A stretch of 64,000 bases of DNA from Gammaproteobacteria bacterium (lineage in GTDB: Bacteria; Pseudomonadota; Gammaproteobacteria; Pseudomonadales; Azotimanducaceae): positions 194,626-258,625 of the forward strand of contig VXYL01000068.1 in the NCBI GenBank assembly GCA_009846005.1. The letters are read 5' to 3'. This document shows, piece after piece, positions 24,244-31,114 of this stretch. A program made the translations under genes and the position numbers. Positions within the stretch are counted from its first letter, which is position 1, and each line of letters begins with the position of its first letter. The notes under the pieces were generated by a model that was given only the letters and a program-made list of their open reading frames with translations, did not search any database and had not been told where the DNA came from.

Positions 24244-26259
24244 TCAGACCGGGTTTCGAACCCTGGCAACGCGGAACTTCAGCTTCTTGCTCGGGGCCGC
24301 GGTCGGAAACGGATTTATGCGCATCTTGTAGTTGACGGGCAGCATCTCCAGTTCCAGGTGATGCGCGATCACTAGCAGGTTCACGACCATCTGCAGTTCC
24401 AGCCACCGATGTCCCAGGCAGGTGTGCGTGCCGAGACCGTACGGCACATAGGCGCCCGGGATCATGTCCTCCCGGCGTTCCGGTAGGTAGCGGTCGATGT
24501 CGAACTCGAGCGGATCCGTGAACAGGTCTTCGGAGTAGTGCGTCGCCGTGTGACAAATCAACAGCCGCGTCCTGGGCGGTAGTTCGAAGCCGTTGACCAC
24601 GCATTGGTTCATGACCGTCCGTAGCTGCCAGGGGATTACCGGATACATGCGTTCGGACTCCAGGAAGAGCCGATGCGTGACGTCGATATTGTCGAGGTTG
24701 CTGAAATCCTCGGGGCGTGGCTCGCGATTTCCGCCGAACAGCGAATCGGCTTCCTTGCGGATGCCGGCATGGAGGTTGGGGTCGTTGACCATGGCATACA
24801 CGGCGAAACCGAGCGCGCTGCCGAGATAGATGCTGGCGACCATGGCTGCGACGAAGGGAAACGTGATGTCCGTCTCCGGGAGGAACTGCGGGTCGTTCCG
24901 ATGTAGTTCGAGGATGGCATCGGCGACGTCGAGCGGCTTGCCCTTTCTCTGAGCAGGCGTGTGCGATGTGTGAATGGCGTCGAGCAGTTCGCGCACATAT
25001 TCTCTGGAACGCCTCATCTTCGGTGTCGACATCATGAACTTGGGCAGCGCGCCTTGAACGTGCGTAACGAGTGCGCGGTGCTCGTAGGCGAGCAGATCGT
25101 CGACGAAGTGGCTGCAGTCGACGCCCATGGTCAAATGCGAGACTTGGCTGCTCATGGTGTTCTGGAAGGTCTTCGTTGCGCCGAACACATCGCCCTCGTT
25201 CCACGCGCCGACCGACTCTTTGCAGAGCGAGATCAGCTCGGGCAAGCGTTGGGCGAGCGTTGCCCGGGAGTAGGCGGAGCGGAGTGACTTGCGCATCTTG
25301 TGATGCTCGGCGCCATCCATGCCCGGCAATGTTCGCGAAGCGCCGAAGACACCCTCGAGTCCTTGGATGTAGTCCTTGGATCGAAGGTAGAACCTGCCCT
25401 GCTTGTTTACCCAGTTGTTGCAGTCCGGCCCCATCAGCGCCACGACGGGTTGCCCGTTCATGCTGATGGGCACCTTCACCACCGGCCCGTGTTTCTCGAA
25501 GATGCGGCACGTCGCCTTGGGAATGTTGCCTGCGAGGAGATCAGGCTGTCGCAGGATGTCGACCACCGGCAGCTTCGGGATGGGCTTGGTGAGAAGAACG
25601 GGCCGGGTCTTCGGCTTGACCGTGCTGTCCTTCACGGCCCTCGCCACGGATCGTCCGACCAGGTCCATGCCGGCGACCGTCTCGATGCGCTCGAGTTTCT
25701 CCTCGTAGTCTTCTTCCGACAGAAGCGTTTTGAAGCCGTCGCAGGTGTGCATCAGTCCCACGAGGATGACATCCCTCGGGTCGGGGATGTCGTCGTTCAG
25801 CACGACGTTGAGGATGCGGGCTTTGGCTTCCCTTCGGATTGATCCGTCCGCGCTTGGGTACATGCCCGACCGGGAAACGGAGCGCGACAGCGTCCAGAAT
25901 CCACCCGACTCGTATTCGAGCACGCCCTTGTCGACCAGTCGTTGCAGCGTCAGGGTGACGATTTCTTCCGATCGGGCGCTATTCCGTTCGATCCAATACT
26001 GCGTATCCGAGCGGTCTTCGGCCTCGCTGATCTCCTCAAGCGTCGGATCGAGCAGCCTGTCGCCTGTTGGCCTGGCATCGAGGAGATATAACGACTGCAA
26101 ATCGGTGTCGATGCGGTCTTCCAACGCCAGGTCGGCGATGACCGCGCCTGCCATCACGCAGGAGAAGTCCCAACCCGGCACCATTTCGAGGTAGCCGCTC
26201 GACTCGTCGAGCATCAACAGGATCAGCTCTTCCGTCAGGCGTATTCGGAACTCGTCCAT
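24244..26259 (-). CDS. GPP34 (GOLPH3/Vps74-like) domain fused to a cytochrome P450
   Basis: This 671-residue protein appears to be a two-domain fusion. Residues about 1-215 look like GPP34: RIRLTEELILLMLDE and GYLEMVPGWD, then AVIADLALEDRIDTD, LQRLVDKGVLEYE and an all-helical end with ILVGLMHTCDGFKTLL. Residues about 225-671 are a P450, with ESERMYP (ExxR), FDIDRYLPERRE and the heme-thiolate motif YGLGTHTCLGH (Cys about 612). The I-helix region VAAMVASIYLGSALGFAV lacks the usual acidic-Thr pair. GPP34 binds phosphoinositides in eukaryotes; in bacteria its role is unclear, and here it may dock the enzyme on membrane lipids. It is the first gene of the operon with the RND pump and the sterol methyltransferase. 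Confidence 0.87.
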   Translation of the reverse strand: MDEFRIRLTEELILLMLDESSGYLEMVPGWDFSCVMAGAVIADLALEDRIDTDLQSLYLLDARPTGDRLLDPTLEEISEAEDRSDTQYWIERNSARSEEIVTLTLQRLVDKGVLEYESGGFWTLSRSVSRSGMYPSADGSIRREAKARILNVVLNDDIPDPRDVILVGLMHTCDGFKTLLSEEDYEEKLERIETVAGMDLVGRSVARAVKDSTVKPKTRPVLLTKPIPKLPVVDILRQPDLLAGNIPKATCRIFEKHGPVVKVPISMNGQPVVALMGPDCNNWVNKQGRFYLRSKDYIQGLEGVFGASRTLPGMDGAEHHKMRKSLRSAYSRATLAQRLPELISLCKESVGAWNEGDVFGATKTFQNTMSSQVSHLTMGVDCSHFVDDLLAYEHRALVTHVQGALPKFMMSTPKMRRSREYVRELLDAIHTSHTPAQRKGKPLDVADAILELHRNDPQFLPETDITFPFVAAMVASIYLGSALGFAVYAMVNDPNLHAGIRKEADSLFGGNREPRPEDFSNLDNIDVTHRLFLESERMYPVIPWQLRTVMNQCVVNGFELPPRTRLLICHTATHYSEDLFTDPLEFDIDRYLPERREDMIPGAYVPYGLGTHTCLGHRWLELQMVVNLLVIAHHLELEMLPVNYKMRINPFPTAAPSKKLKFRVARVRNPV

Positions 26260-26483
26260 GTCATCGCCTCGGGATCAGGCAGCGGAGAGGGCCGACGATT
26301 GTCAACAAGCCCCGTTGGAATTGTCTCGCAACAATGAACGATCCAATGGGGGTGGTCAAGGACTGGTCCACCGCTCAAATTGGCGAACGAATCGCGTAAA
26401 TGCCCGGAGCCACAGGTGTTGTATCAGTGTAGAACTGTGCAATACCCTGAACTGACGAACCTGGGTACTTGAAGCCAACGTCG

Positions 26484-27317
26484 ATGGCGTCTCCGCCGGT
26501 TTTGCTCGCCGCGTACGCGGGAGCGGTCTTCTTGGCGTCCGTGGCAGGAGGAAGGCTCTCCGAATACGGGGCAATGACGCACCGGCGTGCGCAAATCGTG
26601 ATGAGCTTCGTTGCGGGCTTCATCCTGGGGATCGCCGTGTTCCACCTTCTGCCCCACGGCTTGGAGCGGATTCCAGGACCCAACGACTTCGAGACCGCAG
26701 CGCTGTGGATCATGTTCGGGATGGTCGTAATGATCGTCCTGCTGCGGGTATTCGACTTCCATCAGCACGACTTCAGCGCCGAAGCCGAAGCGGTGCACGG
26801 ACACGAGAGAGTTCGCAAGGGCGGCTTGTTTGGCGTCGCCCTGGGCCTTGGCTTGCACACCGTGACGGAAGGCGCCGCACTCGGCGCGAGCGTACGCGTC
26901 GGCTTCGTGGAGGAAGGTGTGCTGCCAGGGCTCGGGGTGTGCCTCGCCATCCTGCTCCACAAGCCGCTGGACGCCTATTCGATCACCGGTATGATGAAGC
27001 ACGCGGGGCACACTCCGCGAGCGCGGCTGGCAGCAAACCTCGCCTACGCGCTGATCTGCCCTGTCGTGGCGGTCGGAAGCTACCTTGGCGCGGGCATGCT
27101 CGGCCCAATCGCCGAAGGTCCGACTATCGGTCGCGCCCTCGCCTTCGCGGTCGGCGCTTTCGTGTGCATTTCGCTCAGCGATCTCCTGCCGGAAATCCAT
27201 TTTCACCGTCACGATCGCGGCAAGCTGCTGGTTGCTCTTTCGGTGGGGATCAGCCTCGCGTACGCGCTGTACCTCGTAGAGGCGATGGCCATGCACGATG
27301 GGCACGGTGACCACTGA
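26484..27317 (+). CDS. ZIP-family divalent metal transporter
   Basis: This 277-residue membrane protein has about eight hydrophobic helices and the ZIP metal-site motifs HTVTEGAALGAS (helix 4) and LLHKPLDAYSITGMMKHAG (helix 5). A His/Asp/Glu-containing loop FDFHQHDFSAEAEAVHGHER precedes helix 4. Family members move Zn2+ or related ions into the cytoplasm. The ATG at 26484 was preferred over an in-frame TTG at 26469, though neither has a convincing ribosome-binding site. It lies about 1.2 kb before a ZnuD-like TonB receptor gene, so a zinc-uptake role is inferred from both family and context. Confidence 0.87.
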   Translation: MASPPVLLAAYAGAVFLASVAGGRLSEYGAMTHRRAQIVMSFVAGFILGIAVFHLLPHGLERIPGPNDFETAALWIMFGMVVMIVLLRVFDFHQHDFSAEAEAVHGHERVRKGGLFGVALGLGLHTVTEGAALGASVRVGFVEEGVLPGLGVCLAILLHKPLDAYSITGMMKHAGHTPRARLAANLAYALICPVVAVGSYLGAGMLGPIAEGPTIGRALAFAVGAFVCISLSDLLPEIHFHRHDRGKLLVALSVGISLAYALYLVEAMAMHDGHGDH

Positions 27318-27572
27318 GTTCGGAAGCCGATCACCGCCAAGGTGCCCTTCGCCTCCATTGGTGACGTTGGCGCTGTTGCTGTCCGTCCGAGACTGTCGTC
27401 TTGCCAGCGGCTGGCGAATTGGCCGCCCTCGTCCGCATTCCTCCCAGAGTCGCTGAGGACTTTGACAAGTCCTCTTGTTGTGAACAAGCTATATGTCCAG
27501 GCGGAGGTGAGGAATGCGGGCTAGACTTCTTGAGCGCCCTTGATGTTCTACACGCAGGCTGCAAATGGAAAA
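27318..27572. other. Intergenic stretch without a recognised gene
   Basis: Between the ZIP transporter and the monooxygenase-fold gene there are 307 bases. Apart from the 49-base hairpin repeat at the right end I see no reading frame with a credible start, no tRNA and no clear terminator. The composition is slightly less GC-rich than the flanks. Confidence 0.5.
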
Positions 27573-27621
27573 GCGCTTCGAACTACTCTTGGACGGCTCG
27601 CGTACTCGCGAGACGCGCTAG
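27573..27621. repeat. 49-base hairpin repeat, copy A
   Basis: The element contains CTCTTGGACGGCTCGCG, then TACT and CGAGACGCGCTAG, forming a nested inverted repeat: outer GCGC/GCGC and inner CTCGCG/CGCGAG. A copy of the same length at 50528-50576 differs at 6 of 49 positions. It lies directly upstream of the monooxygenase-fold gene start at 27625, so it forms that gene's immediate 5' leader. Confidence 0.7.
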
Positions 27622-27624
27622 GCC

Positions 27625-27960
27625 ATGATCATCGTCCACGGCATCATCCCCATCAAAGCGGCGCAGCGTGACAAGGCGCTGGATCTGGCGCGCGTGATGT
27701 CGGAGGCGACCCAGACCGAGGACGGCTGCATTTCCTACGAGTTCTACGTGGGCCTGCGCGATCCGAATACGCTGATCCTGCTCCAGGAGTGGGAGAACAT
27801 GGAGGCCCTCGCGGGTCACCTTCGTACCGACCACATGAGGGTGTTCCTCGACGAACTGCCTAACGTCTTGGCCGGACAGGTGATGACCCGGCGCTACGCG
27901 GTGCAGGCGGAGCCGGAACCGGCGAAAGAGACGGGATCGCCCCCGCCGATCATCCACTGA
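27625..27960 (+). CDS. Antibiotic-biosynthesis-monooxygenase (ABM) fold protein
   Basis: This 111-residue protein has the ferredoxin-like ABM fold: MIIVHGIIPIKAAQRDKALD, then TQTEDGCISYEFYVGLRDPN and LILLQEWENMEALAGHLRTDH. The GCISYEFY and EWENMEAL motifs match the quinol monooxygenase YgiN type, which works without cofactor. The C-terminal 20 residues (EPEPAKETGSPPPIIH) look disordered. It lies between the ZIP transporter and the small secreted gene, and nothing in the sequence ties it to zinc. The function is uncertain. Confidence 0.85.
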   Translation: MIIVHGIIPIKAAQRDKALDLARVMSEATQTEDGCISYEFYVGLRDPNTLILLQEWENMEALAGHLRTDHMRVFLDELPNVLAGQVMTRRYAVQAEPEPAKETGSPPPIIH

Positions 27961-28076
27961 CGCGGTCCGACAAACCCGTCCCCGGACGCGTCTGTGGCGC
28001 CGCTGTCGCGGGGGTCCGCTCCTGGGCCGCTGCTGTTCCGGGCACTTGCCCGCCGACTTCGCGCTGTGTACTGTCC

Positions 28077-28373
28077 GTGCCCCGCTTCGCATCCAAATGT
28101 GCCGTGCGCCCCCGACTCGCTCACATCGCCTTGCTGGGGTTGTTCGCCGCAGGCCTTGCACTGCAGTCGCTTCACTTGGGACACGACATTTTCGTCGAAG
28201 AACATGCCGAGTGCGAGTGCGTGGCCATCGATCGACAGGAAGGTGCCGCCCATCTGCTGTCGTCTGCTCCGAATGCACCGGGCATGGCTGTCGCCGCGGT
28301 GTCCGCGACGGTTGGGGGTCCCATCCGTGGACCCGACATCTACTACGGAGCGCGCGCGCCCCCGACCGCCTGA
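28077..28373 (+). CDS. Small secreted protein of unknown function upstream of a TonB receptor
   Basis: This 98-residue frame starts at a GTG. It has a basic N-terminus and a hydrophobic segment IALLGLFAAGLALQSLHLGHD (given here up to 20 residues as IALLGLFAAGLALQSLHLGH). A short stretch with paired His, Cys and Glu residues follows (EEHAECECVAIDRQEGAAHLL, quoted in part as EEHAECECVAID). Small leader-plus-histidine proteins of the DUF2946 kind often precede TonB receptors for metals, so this is a candidate member. I do not recognise a specific family. It lies 151 bases before the ZnuD-like gene. Start and existence are uncertain. Confidence 0.45.
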   Translation: MPRFASKCAVRPRLAHIALLGLFAAGLALQSLHLGHDIFVEEHAECECVAIDRQEGAAHLLSSAPNAPGMAVAAVSATVGGPIRGPDIYYGARAPPTA

Positions 28374-28502
28374 AGCGCAGCGTCGATCCTTGAGCGACGG
28401 CTGCGCCGTTCTTTGCGCCTGGGTCAACCCCCCTGTGATTTCGACATGTAAACGGTTGAGCCCTTGGCGGTGTTTCTTCAGGCGTCGACCCTGACGTCGC
28501 CG

Positions 28503-28516
28503 CCTATACGTATAGG
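28503..28516. promoter_or_regulatory. Perfect 14-base palindrome in the 5' leader of the ZnuD-like gene
   Basis: CCTATACGTATAGG is self-complementary and ends 8 bases before the ATG of the TonB receptor gene. It is AT-rich in a GC-rich background. A regulator site such as a Zur-type operator is possible from context, but the sequence is not a clear match to the gammaproteobacterial Zur consensus. It could also be a translational control element, because it lies just upstream of the ribosome-binding site. Confidence 0.35.
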
Positions 28517-28524
28517 ATGGAAAG

Positions 28525-30777
28525 ATGACTTACCCAACTCAGCGAGTCGGTGCTACAGGCGCGACTCGGGCTGCTCTCACTGCCGTGTTCGCTGTGCTGG
28601 TGCTTGTGTCGGCACGAACGGCGTTGTCGGAACAGTCCGATTGCGAGGCGGACGGCGCCGAACAGGATCAGCAGATCGACGAGGTGGTGGTTCACGGCCA
28701 CCCGCTCGGCGGTGCCGTCTCCCAGGCAACGGACATTCTCGACGGCGAGGAGCTCGACCACGCCGCGCGCCAGACGGTCGGCGAGACTCTCGCCCAGATA
28801 CCCGGGGTGCACTCGGCGTCCTTCGGCCCCGCCGTCGGCCAGCCCGTGATTCACGGCCTGACCGGCACCCGCGTGCTCGTTCTCGAAAACCACGTCTCGT
28901 CGATGGATGTCTCCTCGAGCGGGTCTGACCACAGCATCACGGTCGAGCCGTTCCTCGCGGACCGCATCGAGGTCGTCAAGGGCTCGGACACCCTGCTTTA
29001 CGGGTCGGGCGCCATGGGCGGCGCGGTGGACGTGCACACGCGCCGCATACCGGGCGAAGTACCGGAAGATGCGCTGTCGGGACGCTTGTTCATTCGCGGT
29101 GACAACGGCTCGGACGCCCGCCGTGCCGGTTTCCGCCTGAACGGCGGTGGCGGCGGATGGGCGTGGCACCTCGACGGCTATTCGGGCGAGAACGGGGATT
29201 TGGCCATTCCAGGCTATGCGGCTCTCGATCCCCACCACGACGAAGAGGAGGAGCACCACCACGAGGAAGAGGGCGAGGACCACCACGAAGAGGAAGAGCA
29301 TGAAGAGCCCGTAAAGGGTGTCTTGGAGAACAGTTTCGGCGATTACTCCGGCGGGGCTTTCGGCACCGCGTTCCACGGTGAATCCGGCCACTTCGGGGTT
29401 GCCGTTGCCGTTCGCGACTGGACCTACGGCATCGTGGGTACCCATGCCCACGGTGAAGAGGAACACCATGAGGAGGAGGAAGCTCACGAAGAACACGAAC
29501 ACGACGAAGACGAACACGACGAGCATGCCGAGGAACACCACGAGGAGACTCCCTGGATCGTCCTTGAGCAAACGAAGTTCATGTCCGATTTCGGGCTGCA
29601 CGAACCGCTTCCCGGGTTCGCCTCATTGGAGGGGAGCGTCGTGATCAGCGACTACCAGCACAACGAACTCGAGAGCGAAGGTGAAGTCGGCAGCTATTTC
29701 GGCAACGATGCATGGCAGGCGCGCGCCGTCTTGGAGGCAGAACCACGGGGTGACTGGGAGTCGGCCGTCGGCGTCCAGTTCGGTGCCAGCGACTTCGTGT
29801 TCGGGAGCGAAGGCGAATTCGAACCCGTCGATTCCAGCCACTGGGCGATTTTCGGGGTGGCCCATGGCGACATGGACAAATTCAAGCTGGAAACGGGTGC
29901 CCGGCTCGAGTCCGTCGAGCATGTCGACCACAGCGGCCAAAGTCTGGACTTCCTGGCGACGAGCGTATCCGTCGGCGTGGCGGTTCCGGTCGACGAGTGG
30001 GAGTTCACGGCACGCCTAGACCGGTCGATGCGGGCACCCGAAGGCGAGGAACTGTTTGCCGCCGGAGTCCATCTCGCAATCGGCGGATTTCAGATGGGTA
30101 GCGCGGACCTCGACGAGGAGCAGTCGTTGAACTTCTCGGTCGGCGCCGCGTACCGCAGGGAAGGACTGGAACTGAGATTCGAGGGCTACCGGTACGGTTT
30201 CGACAACTTTATATACCAGCGTGAGATCGACGAGCACCACGACGACCACGACGACCACGACGACCATGACGACCAGGACGACCACGACGATCACGAAGAC
30301 CACGACGAATTGCCCGTGTTCCAGTGGTCTCAGACCGAGGCGACGCTGCTCGGATTCGATGCCGAGGCGCGCGTCGCACTGCTCACAGAAGCGCAGGCAA
30401 CGGCGGACCTGGTGTTCGGATACGACTGGGTCAGTACCGACGTCGACGATCCGCACGAAAGCCATCTGCCGCGCATTCCACCGCAACGGCTGTCGATCGC
30501 CGTGGAGGCGGCTTGGAAGGATCTGTGGGGTCGCGTCGCCTATACGCACTATTCCGACCAGGACGAGGTGACCAGTCACGAAACGCCGACGGGCGGCTAC
30601 GGCAACCTGGATGTCGAAGGCGAGTATGCGACGAGGCTAGGCGAAGCCAATCTGGTGTTCTTCGTCGCTGGACGCAATCTCGGCGACGAGGAGCAACGCC
30701 AGCACTCGTCCTTCGTGAAGGACGAAGCGCCGCTGGCCGGTCGCCGTATCGAGGCGGGCGTTAGGATCTGGTTCTAG
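28525..30777 (+). CDS. TonB-dependent outer-membrane receptor, ZnuD-like, with His/acid-rich loops
   Basis: This 750-residue receptor has a leader (AALTAVFAVLVLVSARTALS), a TonB-box-like segment before VVVHGHPLGG, and a plug domain (ILDGEELDHAARQTVGETLA through GSGAMGGAVDVHTRR). A 22-strand beta-barrel follows, ending with the aromatic C-terminus GVRIWF. Three stretches (about residues 235-268, 312-345 and 570-592) are nearly all His, Asp and Glu, which fits capture of Zn2+ or another divalent metal as in ZnuD. It needs TonB and a periplasmic zinc-binding partner encoded elsewhere. The ZIP transporter at 26484 supports a zinc role. The GAC/CAC runs are coding and not a DNA repeat. Confidence 0.87.
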   Translation: MTYPTQRVGATGATRAALTAVFAVLVLVSARTALSEQSDCEADGAEQDQQIDEVVVHGHPLGGAVSQATDILDGEELDHAARQTVGETLAQIPGVHSASFGPAVGQPVIHGLTGTRVLVLENHVSSMDVSSSGSDHSITVEPFLADRIEVVKGSDTLLYGSGAMGGAVDVHTRRIPGEVPEDALSGRLFIRGDNGSDARRAGFRLNGGGGGWAWHLDGYSGENGDLAIPGYAALDPHHDEEEEHHHEEEGEDHHEEEEHEEPVKGVLENSFGDYSGGAFGTAFHGESGHFGVAVAVRDWTYGIVGTHAHGEEEHHEEEEAHEEHEHDEDEHDEHAEEHHEETPWIVLEQTKFMSDFGLHEPLPGFASLEGSVVISDYQHNELESEGEVGSYFGNDAWQARAVLEAEPRGDWESAVGVQFGASDFVFGSEGEFEPVDSSHWAIFGVAHGDMDKFKLETGARLESVEHVDHSGQSLDFLATSVSVGVAVPVDEWEFTARLDRSMRAPEGEELFAAGVHLAIGGFQMGSADLDEEQSLNFSVGAAYRREGLELRFEGYRYGFDNFIYQREIDEHHDDHDDHDDHDDQDDHDDHEDHDELPVFQWSQTEATLLGFDAEARVALLTEAQATADLVFGYDWVSTDVDDPHESHLPRIPPQRLSIAVEAAWKDLWGRVAYTHYSDQDEVTSHETPTGGYGNLDVEGEYATRLGEANLVFFVAGRNLGDEEQRQHSSFVKDEAPLAGRRIEAGVRIWF

Positions 30778-31114
30778 GAGACTGCGCCGCACAGGCGGCC
30801 GTAACGTTCTGGCATTGAAGTCACGAGGCGTCACCAAGCACCGTATCGCGGACAGTCCGGCCCGCAACTGGCCCGTCGCAGTGAACCGGTACGTCCTGCC
30901 GAAGATTGGCGGCATGGCTGTCGACCACCGGCACGGCAGCGGTGTCCGAGGCCGTTGCGCCCGGAGGCGCTCGCGGGCAAGCACGCGCCGGTGAAGACGG
31001 CGGGGGCGACGACCCGCTGGAAAGTGGCACCCGGTCATGCAGCAGTGGGCGGACCGCGTGTCGTATTGGGTCTGGGGTCCTACTGTCGGGCGGGCACGGT
31101 GGTTCAAACGCGGC
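30778..31114. other. Intergenic stretch without a recognised gene
   Basis: The 337 bases between the receptor and the lipoprotein gene contain a short GCCGC-ACAG-GCGGC hairpin just after the receptor stop (about 30785-30800) without a T-run. I see no convincing reading frame, tRNA or repeat family member. The base composition is high GC, unlike the lipoprotein gene that follows. Confidence 0.45.

Noticed and set aside
30221-30330. Tandem GAC/CAC repeats resembling a minisatellite or CRISPR-like array
   Set aside because: They are codons for an Asp/His-rich stretch within the continuous TonB receptor frame, with no spacer structure.
30785-30800. GC-rich hairpin after the TonB receptor as a terminator
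   Set aside because: The stem is only 5 bases and no T-run follows, so an intrinsic terminator cannot be supported.
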